A DNA stretch of 64,000 bases from Deinococcus sp. AJ005 (GTDB taxonomy: Bacteria > Deinococcota > Deinococci > Deinococcales > Deinococcaceae). The position numbers and the translations under genes were made by a program. This document shows, one piece after another, positions 51,684-62,142 of this stretch; positions within the stretch are counted from its first letter, which is position 1, and each line of letters opens with the position of its first letter. The notes below the pieces were generated by a model. The model was not told the DNA's origin, ran no database searches, and saw only the letters and a list, made by a program, of their open reading frames with translations. The DNA lies in the NCBI RefSeq assembly GCF_009017495.1, contig NZ_CP044990.1, positions 2,003,001 to 2,067,000 on the forward strand, read 5' to 3'.

Positions 51684-52584
51684 GAAAAACCTCGCACAAC
51701 GTTTCCAGGATCAGCCGTGCGGCGATCAGCTCACTGCGTCCAGTGGGGTCAAGGTTGGGGGCCAGTTCCACCACGTCCAGCGCGAGAATCTGGTGACGGC
51801 GGGCCAGGGCCGCGATCACGCGCAAGGCCAGCGCATACGAGAAGCCGTCCGGCTCCGGGCTGCTGGTGCCCGGCAGCACGGCGGGGTCAAAGGCGTCCAC
51901 ATCCACGCTCAGGTAAACGGGGCGGCCTGGGGACAGCGCCTCCACAATCTGCGTGCAGCGGGCCTCCACCTCCTCCATCGGCACCAGCGTATGCCCACGC
52001 GCCCGCGCTGCCGCCACCGCTTCCGGGTCATGGCGCAGCCCGCGCAGGCCGATGGTGGTGATGTGGACGAGATTGGGCAGTTCCTCGGCGGCACGGCGGA
52101 AGGGGCTGGAGTTGCTGTAGCGTGTGTCGTTGCGTGTGTCGGTGAAGTCCAGATGCGCGTCCAGTTGGATGACGTGCAATTCAGGCTGATCGTTAAAGGC
52201 GCGGAGGAGCGGATACGAAACGCTGTGATCGCCGCCCAGAAAGACGGGAAATCGGCAGCGCGATCTGACTTGCCGCGCCGCCGCCGTGATGCGTTCCCGC
52301 GCCAGCTCCGGCTCCAGCGAGGGCAGCACCACATCCCCGGCATCCACGAAGTTCACGTCCTGCAAGCGGGTCACGCCGTCCAGTCCGGTAAAGGGCGGCA
52401 CGTAACGCAACGACGCCTCCCGCATGGCACGCGGCGCGAAGCGTGCGCCGGGGCGGAAGCCTAAAGCGATGTCGTAGGGAATGCCCAGCACGGCCACGTC
52501 TGCGGTCCAGTCGCTGTCCGGCTGAACAATGGGGGCGCGGGCGAAGGTGGGGATTCCAGCGTAGGGAAGGTGGGTGGGGGTCAT
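51676..52584 (-). CDS. hutG: Formimidoylglutamase (arginase/agmatinase fold)
   Basis: 302 residues; releases formamide from formiminoglutamate to give glutamate. The binuclear Mn site is clear: FLGGDHSVSYPLL, IQLDAHLDFTDTRN and LSVDVDAFDPAVLPGTSSPE. The hut context picks formimidoylglutamase over agmatinase or arginase. ATG at 52582-52584 overlaps the stop of the AT-rich orf116 (ATGA). Confidence 0.9.
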   Translation of the reverse strand: MTPTHLPYAGIPTFARAPIVQPDSDWTADVAVLGIPYDIALGFRPGARFAPRAMREASLRYVPPFTGLDGVTRLQDVNFVDAGDVVLPSLEPELARERITAAARQVRSRCRFPVFLGGDHSVSYPLLRAFNDQPELHVIQLDAHLDFTDTRNDTRYSNSSPFRRAAEELPNLVHITTIGLRGLRHDPEAVAAARARGHTLVPMEEVEARCTQIVEALSPGRPVYLSVDVDAFDPAVLPGTSSPEPDGFSYALALRVIAALARRHQILALDVVELAPNLDPTGRSELIAARLILETLCEVFHD

Positions 52585-52931
52585 CGTTTCACAGTACGCG
52601 AGAGCTTTTTCAGATCGTCAAGGCTTAGGTTTGTTGGATCTTCTTCTGTAAAATCCAGCCAATCCTGCAAGCTTGAAATTTCACTCAGAAACATATCTAG
52701 CGTATCTATAGAGTCTCTAAGATTTTCTGCCAACGGAGTGGAATCAAGCCCAGTACCAGAAAGCTCTAAATTACTCAACTTATCCTGCTCTTGATCTTTA
52801 ACCAAATCAATTGAGTCATAGGCTTCTGATAAAAGATTTTCTAATCTATTTTTTGTATCCGAGAAAGCATTAAGCGCTTCTTTTAGACTAGAAGAATATT
52901 CACGTATGACCAGCCTTCCGTCTTGATTCAT
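52581..52931 (-). CDS. AT-rich hypothetical gene inside the hut operon (orf116)
   Basis: 116 residues, acidic and almost wholly helical: MNQDGRLVIREYSSSLKEAL, NAFSDTKNRLENLLSEAYDS, then an Asp/Glu/Leu-rich middle and DDLKKLSRTVKR. No Cys, signal or membrane segment; coiled-coil-like heptads. It starts three bases after the hutU stop and its TGA overlaps the hutG start, so the fit is seamless. By hand count 113 of the 300 bases 52621-52920 are G or C (about 38%), against 42 of 60 in adjacent hutU. Codons are unlike the chromosome (AGA, TTA, ATA, CTA). No recognised family; almost certainly acquired. Confidence 0.7.
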   Translation of the reverse strand: MNQDGRLVIREYSSSLKEALNAFSDTKNRLENLLSEAYDSIDLVKDQEQDKLSNLELSGTGLDSTPLAENLRDSIDTLDMFLSEISSLQDWLDFTEEDPTNLSLDDLKKLSRTVKR

Positions 52932-52934
52932 AAT

Positions 52935-54608
<1,674 letters not shown>

Positions 54609-54646
54609 GGGTCTATGGTTCGCCTTTTCTGGCGAGGAAACAGAGT

Positions 54647-54670
54647 GGTTTTCCGGGTATAGCGGAAACC
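54647..54670. promoter_or_regulatory. Inverted repeat in the hutU-iclR intergenic region, probable IclR operator
   Basis: GGTTTTCCG-ggtatag-CGGAAACC, 39 bases upstream of the hutU start. The TTTCCG/CGGAAA arms are similar to IclR-family sites. A second half-match, TTTTC-tggcga-GGAAA, lies just before it (54626-54640). Confidence 0.6.
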
Positions 54671-54821
54671 CAGATAAGATGCTGGAAATGGAGAAGGACA
54701 GAAAGGTTGAAACTGTTGTGGGGATTGCAGCCTGCACGTTGGGTCACTTGTTTCCGCACTTCGTAGCGAGAAGGCACGAGGTCCAGAAACTGTATCCACT
54801 CGTCGGAAATCAAGCCCATTA

Positions 54822-55565
54822 ATGCCCCGCACCCATGCCACCGTTGAAGCCGCCGTCCGGGTGCTGGAACTGTTTGACGCGGACCGCACCGAATGGACCC
54901 TGACTGAGCTGGCGCGGCATCTGAATCAGCCCACGTCCACAGTGCATGAGCAACTGCTGACGCTGGCAGGATCGGGGTTGCTGGTGCGGGTGGGACGGGG
55001 ACGATACCGACTGGGGTGGCGGCTGCTAAAGCTGAGCAGCGCGCTGTACGGCAGCCTGCCGTGGTACGCCCCCGCCCACGACGCGATGGAGCGGCTGGCA
55101 CGCGGAACGCATCTGCTGGCCTTCCTCTGTGTACTTCACGGCGATCAAGTGTTGTGTGTGGCCCGTAGCGTGCAAGGGCGCGACGGACCGCCAGTGGCTG
55201 GAGAATTGGATTTTGAATTGCCCGCCCATGCCACCGCCAGCGGAAAGCTGTTGCTGGCGCTGGCCGGGCAGACTGTCCCCCACTCCACGAAGGCATTCAC
55301 ACCCCACACGCTGACCACGCCCACCGACTGGGATGCCGAGGCACAAGCCATCCGCATTCAGAGTCACGCGCTCAGCCGAGACGAATGGGCGCTGGGAACG
55401 AGTGGACTGGCAGTTCCAGTGCGGGGGGAAGGCGGCACGATTCTGGCGGCACTGGGGCTGAGTCTACCCACGGCGCGCATGAACGCCCGCGAAAGCCTGC
55501 TGCGCGCTCTGCACACAACGGCGGCAGAGGTAGGCTGGACGCTGGGTTACCGGGGGGAGGGGTGA
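54822..55565 (+). CDS. IclR-family regulator, probably of the hut operon
   Basis: 247 residues. Winged helix at residues ~6-70: VEAAVRVLELFDADRTEWTL, TELARHLNQPTSTVHEQLLT and RVGRGRYRLGWRLLKLSSAL. The effector domain follows: RLARGTHLLAFLCVLHGDQV, LPAHATASGKLLLALAGQTV (AxGKxxLA motif) and ALGTSGLAVPVRGEGGTILA, with SLPTARMNA at the end. Divergent from hutU. Histidine or urocanate is the likely effector by context, although HutC (GntR) and HutP are the usual regulators elsewhere. Confidence 0.87.
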   Translation: MPRTHATVEAAVRVLELFDADRTEWTLTELARHLNQPTSTVHEQLLTLAGSGLLVRVGRGRYRLGWRLLKLSSALYGSLPWYAPAHDAMERLARGTHLLAFLCVLHGDQVLCVARSVQGRDGPPVAGELDFELPAHATASGKLLLALAGQTVPHSTKAFTPHTLTTPTDWDAEAQAIRIQSHALSRDEWALGTSGLAVPVRGEGGTILAALGLSLPTARMNARESLLRALHTTAAEVGWTLGYRGEG

Positions 55566-55663
55566 TGTTTTTGGAGGGGCAGACATCTACACTTTTGCCA
55601 TGTCCTTTCCGGTGACGCTCGTGGGGCGACACCTTCACCTAGCCGGGCGGACAGAGGGTGAAC

Positions 55664-56662
55664 ATGCAAAACAGACCTGGCCTTCCCTCCGCCATTGCTC
55701 CCGCGTTGCTCGGCCTGCTGGCCTCCAGTGCCGGGGCCGCGCCCCTGCCCATCCCCACGCTAACGCCGAAAGGGGCGACGTACAGCGTTCAGGTCGCGCC
55801 CGTCCCGCCGGGGTATACCCAGACCTTCCCACTGGCCCTGAACAACAAGGGCGCGGTGCTGCTCGCCGCCGTGCAGGGCAAGAATCCCGACGCCCTGTTC
55901 GTGTGGTCTGGCACAGCCCTGAAGCCCGTCACGCTGCCTGCCGCCGCCAGGGGCGGGGAACTGTCCAGTTCGGCGGGGCGGCACTGTCTGGCAGACGACG
56001 GTCTCATGGTCATCAACACCTTCAACGACACGCCGCCGCTGTATTACGACGGCAAAACCTTCAGCCCCATCGCCTTTCCGGGCGCGGGAACGCACGGGCT
56101 GTTCCTGGGCGTTCGGGGCTGTTCCTCCAACCTGAATGTCATCGCCTCGGCCCAGACTGGGGGGGCCAGTTACCTGTGGAAGCCGGGCGGCAAGATCATC
56201 CCACTGGGGCAGGTATCTGCCACGGCGGTCAATGCAGCAGGAAATGTGGTGTCGAAGAAGGGCGTCTCACAGGGCACAAAGGTGACACGGTCCGCAGAAA
56301 AGGGCTGGACCCCCGAATTCATCAACGACGCGGGCCTGATCCTCGGCAGCGACGAAGACGGCGCGGCCCTGCACGTCTGGGAGGCGGGCGCGGGCAAAGG
56401 GCTACTACTCTCGCCGCCCAGAGGCTCGGACGCGGTGTTCGTGAATTCACTGAACAACAGGGGTCAGGCCGTGGTGAACACCCTGGACACCAACATCTTC
56501 CTGTATGACCATGCGGCCCGCAGTTATACGCCCATCCGGGTGGATGGCTGGAGCCTTTCCTATGTCAGCGTCATCAACGATCAGGGCTGGTTGCTGGCCT
56601 CGGGCCACCCCCTGAACGACGACAAGACCTCACGAGTGCTACTGCTGAAGCCAGAGAAGTAG
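55664..56662 (+). CDS. Secreted protein with HAF-like repeats
   Basis: About 332 residues with a signal peptide (LPSAIAPALLGLLASSAGAA). The mature protein consists of repeating beta-propeller-like units of the type (A/I)N(D/N)xGxx(V/L): LALNNKGAVLLAAVQG, AVNAAGNVVSKKG, FINDAGLILGSDEDG, SLNNRGQAVVNTLD and VINDQGWLLASGHP. This is the pattern of extracellular HAF-repeat proteins. Start is ATG 55664 with GAGGG ahead; GTG 55658 is the alternative. Role unknown. Confidence 0.72.
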   Translation: MQNRPGLPSAIAPALLGLLASSAGAAPLPIPTLTPKGATYSVQVAPVPPGYTQTFPLALNNKGAVLLAAVQGKNPDALFVWSGTALKPVTLPAAARGGELSSSAGRHCLADDGLMVINTFNDTPPLYYDGKTFSPIAFPGAGTHGLFLGVRGCSSNLNVIASAQTGGASYLWKPGGKIIPLGQVSATAVNAAGNVVSKKGVSQGTKVTRSAEKGWTPEFINDAGLILGSDEDGAALHVWEAGAGKGLLLSPPRGSDAVFVNSLNNRGQAVVNTLDTNIFLYDHAARSYTPIRVDGWSLSYVSVINDQGWLLASGHPLNDDKTSRVLLLKPEK

Positions 56663-56722
56663 GAAATGATCTGAACGCCAGCAGACAGCATCGGTCCCTG
56701 GCTTTCAGACACACGACGCGCG

Positions 56723-57388
56723 CTATCCGTCCATCAATTTTGGCAGCAACCGCACCCAGTTGGTGTCCGGCCAGTGGTCCAGAAAAGCCAGGGCCTGCGG
56801 GCTGAGGGCCGCGTCCAGCTCAATCGCCAGCAGCGCCTGACCGCCGCGCGTCTGGCGGGTGCAGGTCAGGGCAGCGATATTCACGCCGTCGGCGGCGATG
56901 GTTGCGGCAACACGGGCGATCATGCCCACCGCGTCGGTATAGCGCAGTAAAACAGTGGGGCTGAACGCGCCGAAGTTGACGCCTAGGCCCTGCACCGCCG
57001 TCACCAGAATCACGCCGCCACCCGTACTGCTGCCCTGTACCGTGACCTTCTCCTCATCGCCGTATAGCTCAATGTGGGCGGTGTTGGGGTGAACGTCACC
57101 CAGGTCCACGGCATTGAACTCGTACTCAAGGCCCGCCGCCGCTGCTTCCTCAAAGGCGCGGGGAAGGCGGGCATCATCCGGCATGAAGCCCAGCAGTCCG
57201 GCCACCAGTGCCAGATGGGTGCCGTGACCGCGCCCGGTCTTGGCAAATGAGGCATGCAGGCCGATCTTCGCCCGCTTCGGGGCCTCGCCCAGCAGATGGT
57301 GGGCCACCAGACCCAGGCGGCAAGCCCCCGCCGTGTGGCTGCTGCTGGGGCCGATCATCACCGGGCCAATCATGTCAAGGAGGGACAT
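56723..57388 (-). CDS. sdaAB: L-serine dehydratase, beta subunit
   Basis: 221 residues. The N-terminal part has [20 protein letters not shown] and [20 protein letters not shown]; the C-terminal ACT domain has [20 protein letters not shown] and [20 protein letters not shown], which probably binds serine for allosteric control. Partner of the alpha subunit at 47985-48875; the hut operon and others lie between them, so synthesis is not coupled by an operon. ATG at 57386-57388. Confidence 0.93.
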   Translation of the reverse strand: MSLLDMIGPVMIGPSSSHTAGACRLGLVAHHLLGEAPKRAKIGLHASFAKTGRGHGTHLALVAGLLGFMPDDARLPRAFEEAAAAGLEYEFNAVDLGDVHPNTAHIELYGDEEKVTVQGSSTGGGVILVTAVQGLGVNFGAFSPTVLLRYTDAVGMIARVAATIAADGVNIAALTCTRQTRGGQALLAIELDAALSPQALAFLDHWPDTNWVRLLPKLMDG

Positions 57389-57484
57389 GGGGGGAGTATA
57401 GGCGGGAGAACATCCCAGAACCGAAACGGGCAGGGGACGCCCATGTTGGAATCCGCTACCCGCCTTCCCTGATCTGAGAGAGAA

Positions 57485-58975
57485 TTACTGCTGCTGGCCG
57501 CTGACTTCCGCCATGTTCTCGCGCAGTTCTTCCAGCTTTTCCTCGCGGTCCACGCCGGGGGCCAGACCATCGGCATTCACGCTACCGACTGCGCCCTGCA
57601 TGCCCTCCTCAACCACTTCCTGCTGGTCCACGTCACCGCTGTTGGCTTCACGCTGGGCTTCATCAGATTGGGTCATGCCCATAGCGTGGCCTGCCGTGGC
57701 GTCTGGAGGATGGGAAAAGCGGGCAGGTTCCTTCATGCGGGCCGCTTCACGCAGGGCGCGCAGGCTGACGCCAGGATGGGCCAGCGCGGCGCGGACCAGC
57801 GGCAGCCGCACAGCGTTTGGGGCGTGGGCAAACACTTTGAGCATGCTACGCGCCAGCTCGCGCACCCCGGTATGAGGCCCAAGAAAGGCGTGCCACTCAG
57901 CGGCGGGCAGGTGGAAGAAGGCCGCGAAGAATTGCCCCAGACGGTCCCCCGGCAGTTCCAATAATGCTCCCAGGTCCAGCAGATGCACCCCCCGCGCGGC
58001 GCGGCGTTCCGGGGGCCAGAGGGCGTCCCAGCCAGCGGCGGCAGCGTCCTCCCCATTTTCCAGCGCTGTTACCACCGCCTGGGCCACACGCGGCGCATCC
58101 TTCAGCGCCCCGGCCACCTGAAACCCGCTGATCGGGTGGACCAGCCCCGCCGCCGCACCGTAAGCCAGGATCGGGCCAGGAACAGGTGCGGGCGCGTTCA
58201 TCGGAAAGGCCACCCACTCGTCGGATTCGGTGTCGTGCGGGGGCGTGCCGAGTGCCTTTAGGCGGGCGTACAGACGTGCCTGCATGAACTCGCGGCTGGG
58301 GGCGGGACGGGCGATCAGGCTGGTTTCCTGCACAAAGTAGCGGTCCCCGCCCAGATGCATGGAATACAGGAACGTCGGCTCGGCTCGGACCTCTGCCGGG
58401 TCCAGATGAGGAGCGCGGTAATCCATCCAGACCATCGCGCCGGGGGGACTGGGAGGACGCTGAAAATGGGCCACGATGCCGTAAGCCGTCTGCAACGCTG
58501 CGCCGCCCTCGAAGGGCGTGGGTAGCAGCAGGCCACCGTGCCCGGAGGCGTCTACTACCAGCCGCGCCGTCCACTCCTCGCCCACCTCGCCCCGGACATG
58601 CCAGAGCTTGCCCCGCTGTTCCGCGCCCGCCACCCTGCCCTGCGTCCAGCATAGTCTCTCCCCTGCCCGCTCCAGCAACGCTTCCAGCAGACGGGCATTG
58701 TCCAGCAGCCCATAAGGCCGCAGCAGGGGCGTGGGCTGGGGGCCGGTATAGACCCGCACGTCGGTCCAGACTTGAGCAGTGCAAGCCTGCGCCCAGCCGG
58801 CCAACTCGTCCAGCCACGAGCCGTAAGTGGGGGCAAACGGCTGCGGCGGATGCGGAGCTACCACGCGCACGCTGAGACCGCGCCGCCCCAGTTCGGTGGC
58901 CAGCGCCAGACCGGATGGGCCACCACCCACCACCAGCACGTCGGTTGTTTGATCTGAAAGGGCGTCCACAGGCAT
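57485..58975 (-). CDS. crtLm: Lycopene beta-cyclase (CrtLm type), carotenoid biosynthesis
   Basis: About 496 residues. FAD/NAD-type dinucleotide motif DVLVVGGGPSGLALATELGR near residue 12, PYGLLDNARLLEALLERAGE, VVDASGHGGLLLPTPFEGG, the cyclase motif FLYSMHLGGDRYFVQETSLI and YGAAAGLVHPISGFQVAGAL (G[AG]xxxHPxTG-like). Makes beta rings on lycopene or a deinoxanthin precursor. Beyond the usual end it has a ~60-residue Glu/Gln/Asp-rich tail (SGDVDQQEVVEEGMQG onward). Start at ATG 58973-58975 is provisional; there is no good ribosome binding site. Confidence 0.85.
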   Translation of the reverse strand: MPVDALSDQTTDVLVVGGGPSGLALATELGRRGLSVRVVAPHPPQPFAPTYGSWLDELAGWAQACTAQVWTDVRVYTGPQPTPLLRPYGLLDNARLLEALLERAGERLCWTQGRVAGAEQRGKLWHVRGEVGEEWTARLVVDASGHGGLLLPTPFEGGAALQTAYGIVAHFQRPPSPPGAMVWMDYRAPHLDPAEVRAEPTFLYSMHLGGDRYFVQETSLIARPAPSREFMQARLYARLKALGTPPHDTESDEWVAFPMNAPAPVPGPILAYGAAAGLVHPISGFQVAGALKDAPRVAQAVVTALENGEDAAAAGWDALWPPERRAARGVHLLDLGALLELPGDRLGQFFAAFFHLPAAEWHAFLGPHTGVRELARSMLKVFAHAPNAVRLPLVRAALAHPGVSLRALREAARMKEPARFSHPPDATAGHAMGMTQSDEAQREANSGDVDQQEVVEEGMQGAVGSVNADGLAPGVDREEKLEELRENMAEVSGQQQ

Positions 58976-59119
58976 TCGCAGCAGGCTAGCGCCCCCACGG
59001 CGGCGGGTCTGTGGGGCTTCGGACGCCCCACAACTCCCAAAGCAATTTAAAGCCCGGTCAGGGCTGAACTGTGCGTTTGGCGGCACCGGGGCCAGGAAGG
59101 CGGGACTAGCCTCTCTGTC

Positions 59120-59989
59120 ATGTCTTCACGCAAATTCACCCGCGCCGCTGGCCTGGGTCTGGCCGCCGCACTTGGCCTGACGCTGGCTGCCTGCTCGCCC
59201 CAGAACACCCTGAACGCCGTGACCTCCACGAACGGACTGAACGTGACCCAGAACGTGCCCTACGGCCCCGCACCGCGCAACGTGATGGATGTGTACGCGC
59301 CCCAGAACGTGCAGAACGCCCCGGTGGTGCTGTTCATTCACGGCGGCTCCTGGCAGAACGGCAGCAAGGACGGCCACAAGTTCGTGGGCGAGTCGCTGGC
59401 CCGCGCGGGCTACGTGACCGGCGTGATGAATTACCGTCTGGCCCCCGAACACCGCTACCCGGACTACATCCAGGACGCTGCCGCCGCCCTCAAGGTGCTG
59501 CACGACACGGCCAAGAGCTACGGCGGCAGCCCCGACAACCTGTTCGTGATGGGCCACTCGGCGGGCGGCTTCAACGCCGTGGAAGTGGTGGACAACGCCC
59601 GCTGGCTCAAAGAGGCCGGGGTGCCCATCAGCGCGGTGCGCGGCGTGATTGGCGTGGCTGGGCCATACGCCTACGACTTCCGGGGCGAACCCACTGCCCT
59701 TGCCTTTCCAGTCGGCGGCAACCCGGATGACATCATGCCGGACCGCCACGTTCGCCCGGACGCACCGCCCAACCTGCTGCTGGTGGCCGCCAACGACACG
59801 ACGGTGGACCCCTACAACGGCGTCACGATGGAAGCGGCCCTGAAGAAAGCGGGCGTGCCGTCCGAACTGAAGGTGCTGCCGGGCCTGAACCACATCACCA
59901 TCATCGCCGCGATGGCGCGGCCCTTGAACTTCTTGGGCGACACCCGGCAGCAGGTGATCGACTTCATCGAGACGCACAAACTGCAATAA
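59120..59989 (+). CDS. Lipoprotein esterase of the alpha/beta hydrolase fold
   Basis: 289 residues. The signal peptide [14 protein letters not shown] has a lipobox, so the enzyme is anchored outside. Catalytic elements: oxyanion [19 protein letters not shown], nucleophile [16 protein letters not shown], Asp in [15 protein letters not shown] and His in [13 protein letters not shown]. Resembles bacterial carboxylesterases of the BD-FAE/HSL group. Followed 98 bases later by tRNA-Val. Confidence 0.88.
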   Translation: MSSRKFTRAAGLGLAAALGLTLAACSPQNTLNAVTSTNGLNVTQNVPYGPAPRNVMDVYAPQNVQNAPVVLFIHGGSWQNGSKDGHKFVGESLARAGYVTGVMNYRLAPEHRYPDYIQDAAAALKVLHDTAKSYGGSPDNLFVMGHSAGGFNAVEVVDNARWLKEAGVPISAVRGVIGVAGPYAYDFRGEPTALAFPVGGNPDDIMPDRHVRPDAPPNLLLVAANDTTVDPYNGVTMEAALKKAGVPSELKVLPGLNHITIIAAMARPLNFLGDTRQQVIDFIETHKLQ

Positions 59990-60087
59990 AAACCGTATCC
60001 ATTCCCTGAGCTGGCACACCAGTTGTGTCCGCGTCGGCTTTGCCCCTTGATCCTGTCCGTCTGGGCCATTAGGATAGGCCCCCGTGT

Positions 60088-60162
60088 GGGCGGTTAGCTC
60101 AGCGGTAGAGCGTTCGCCTTACAAGCGAGTGGTCGTAGGTTCAAATCCTATACCGCCCACCA
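60088..60162 (+). tRNA. tRNA-Val (anticodon TAC)
   Basis: 75 bases including CCA. Anticodon stem TTCGC/GCGAG encloses loop CTTACAA, anticodon TAC. Sequence nearly the same as tRNA-Val(CAC) at 4331-4405. Confidence 0.94.
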
Positions 60163-60170
60163 CGAAAAAA

Positions 60171-60193
60171 GCCCCGCCTAGCGCGGGGTTTTT
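60171..60193 (+). terminator. Terminator of tRNA-Val(UAC)
   Basis: CCCCGC and GCGGGG arms around a CTAGC loop, then TTTTT, 10 bases after the tRNA. Confidence 0.85.
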
Positions 60194-60588
60194 CATTTTC
60201 GCTGTCACTGGATTCCAGCACTTTGAAGCTCCCGGCGTGATACCAGTACAGTGGGGCTTCATTTGGATCCCTGCTGTTCCGTGAACAAATCGGGACAGCG
60301 TCGGTTTGTCAATTCCACTCCCGGCACCCGCCCCTCTCCTAACCGCGCCCACTCGGACTCACCCGTTCCAGCAGACGCGTATCGATTCAAGGCCTCAGGA
60401 GTAACAGCAGGCGCACGGGCAGACCACAGAGCCAGCTAAAAGCTACCACCAGGAGGCCAAGGCTAACTCGTGGTGTGCAGAGCCTCATTCCGGCAGACTG
60501 AAATGGGGCCGAGGATGGGCTGGGCCTGAAGTTCACCGCACATACCCAAAGGGACAGCCCGCGCGGCTGCATCAATCTGGAAATCCGT
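60194..60588. other. Intergenic stretch without a recognised gene
   Basis: 395 bases between the tRNA terminator and the stop of the HD-GYP gene. Short open frames here have no start signals, family features or convincing codon bias. No repeat or strong promoter was noted. Confidence 0.5.
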
Positions 60589-61311
60589 TCAGGACAGTCC
60601 AGCCCAATCGGCGTCTGCCCTCCGCTGCCGCAGCAACGCCACGAACACTTCCGTCAGCACGGGGTCAAACTGCCGCCCAGCCTGCGCGCCGATCTCAACC
60701 AGCGCTTCCTGCGGCGTCCACGCCTTCTTGTAGGGCCTGTCGCTGATCAGCGCGTCATAGACATCGCAGAGTGCGAGAACCCGGCCCGCCAGACTGATCT
60801 GACACCCTGCCTTGCCCGCCGGATACCCCTGACCGTCCCAGCGTTCGTGGTGATCGGCAATCACCTGCAGCGTCGTCTCAGGCACAAAACCCAGCTCTGC
60901 GGCGAACTGAACGCCACCCTCGACATGCGAGCGCATCGCCGCCCATTCCGAGGCGTCCAGTGGACCCGGCTTGTACGGCTTGTACAACACTGTGTCTGGG
61001 ATCTCGATCTTGCCCACGTCATGCAGGTAGGCCCCCCAGCGCAGCGCCTGACGCTGGGATGGAGACCAGGCCAGGGCCTCGGCCATCCACCTGGCCAGTT
61101 CGGTCACCCGGTCCGTGTGGCCCTTCACCTCGCTGTCATGGACTTCCAGCGCCTGCCCCAGCGCCCACAGCGCCGCTTCACAAGCCCCGCTGGTTTCAGG
61201 TGCGGCGGGGCGTCCGGTCAGGGAGGAGACCAACATACTCAAGGCTACGGCTGTAGGCTTTGCCGTGGCGTTACCAGGATGAGAAACTGAGGAAAAACCC
61301 CGATCTGGCAT
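60589..61311 (-). CDS. HD-GYP domain phosphodiesterase
   Basis: 240 residues with ALEVHDSEVKGHTDRVTELA, the HD pair in YLHDVGKIEIPDTVLYKP, and the GYP motif in ADHHERWDGQGYPAGKAG, plus ALCDVYDALISDRPYKKAW. These enzymes hydrolyse cyclic di-GMP. There is no sensor domain except ~45 variable N-terminal residues, so it may be controlled by a partner. ATG 61309-61311 lies directly after the TGA of the DUF2726 gene, suggesting coupled translation. Confidence 0.9.
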   Translation of the reverse strand: MPDRGFSSVSHPGNATAKPTAVALSMLVSSLTGRPAAPETSGACEAALWALGQALEVHDSEVKGHTDRVTELARWMAEALAWSPSQRQALRWGAYLHDVGKIEIPDTVLYKPYKPGPLDASEWAAMRSHVEGGVQFAAELGFVPETTLQVIADHHERWDGQGYPAGKAGCQISLAGRVLALCDVYDALISDRPYKKAWTPQEALVEIGAQAGRQFDPVLTEVFVALLRQRRADADWAGLS

Positions 61312-61881
61312 TCAGATCACCAGCTCACGCTGGGCGGGGCGCAGATGCTGCCACAGCAGCGCCTCCAGGCTGGTCAGCGTGTGGTCTTCCTCGGCCCGCA
61401 GGCGCAGCAACAGCAGTCCAGCACTGCGAAAGGCCAGATCCTTGGCCTCGTCCCGGCGGCGCTGTTCGGCAGGGTGGACCGTCTTTCCCATCAGTTCGAT
61501 GGCCGCCACGGGATGGTGTCCGTCCAGCACCACGATCAGGAAATCGATGTGTTCGTCGCGCAGGCTGGCGAGGGCGGCCTGCTGCGGGGGCAGGGCAGCG
61601 ACGATCAGGAACAGATCGTAGAGCCGCACATTGGGAAAGGCGCGGTAACCGGGAGGCAGTGCCTGCTCCAGCGTGCGGAAGAACTCGCCCTCGCTGAGAC
61701 TGAAAAACGGACTCCGGGTCTCGACGGCCAGATGGCCCGGCAGCGCGGCCATCGGCGGATTGGGGACGACAGGAGTCTGGACCTTCGGAGCGCTGGAGAT
61801 CCGGCTGGTCCGGCCATGCCAAGCCCGTGCCAGCATCGTGACAACGATACCCAGCAGCAGACCCAGCAGGAAGACAACCAT
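61312..61881 (-). CDS. Membrane-anchored DUF2726 protein
   Basis: 189 residues: one N-terminal transmembrane helix (VVFLLGLLLGIVVTMLARAW), a linker, and a DUF2726 domain (SLSEGEFFRTLEQALPPGYR, LRDEHIDFLIVVLDGHHPVA, AIELMGKTVHPAEQRRRDEA), a fold related to restriction-like nucleases (Asp then xxE in AIEL). Whether it cuts DNA is unknown. Adjacent to the HD-GYP gene, TGAATG junction. Confidence 0.75.
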   Translation of the reverse strand: MVVFLLGLLLGIVVTMLARAWHGRTSRISSAPKVQTPVVPNPPMAALPGHLAVETRSPFFSLSEGEFFRTLEQALPPGYRAFPNVRLYDLFLIVAALPPQQAALASLRDEHIDFLIVVLDGHHPVAAIELMGKTVHPAEQRRRDEAKDLAFRSAGLLLLRLRAEEDHTLTSLEALLWQHLRPAQRELVI

Positions 61882-61952
61882 TTTCTGATAGTAGGCAGAA
61901 GGTCATCACAATGCTCTGCCAGACGGGTTTTCTAAGGATGATATGGACACAG

Positions 61953-61980
61953 ATCAAACCGGTTGCGAGAGCGGTTTGAT
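61953..61980. repeat. Perfect inverted repeat in an intergenic region
   Basis: ATCAAACCG, 10-base loop, CGGTTTGAT. It lies between divergent-oriented-free ends upstream of the DUF2726 gene and downstream of the MATE gene. Could be a terminator for the leftward MATE transcript (no clear T-run) or a dispersed small repeat. Confidence 0.5.
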
Positions 61981-62142
61981 TTGAGTGGACGCGAGAAGGA
62001 GAGGTGCGGGTCTACGGTGCGTGCCCCCGGAGGACGTGCCTTTCGCCTTTCATGTGCCGCGCCAGAAGCGGATTCAAGGTGAGCTTTACGTCAGCCTGCC
62101 TTTGAAGCCGCTGCACTCCAGAGCGCCCGCCACCTTCGTGGT

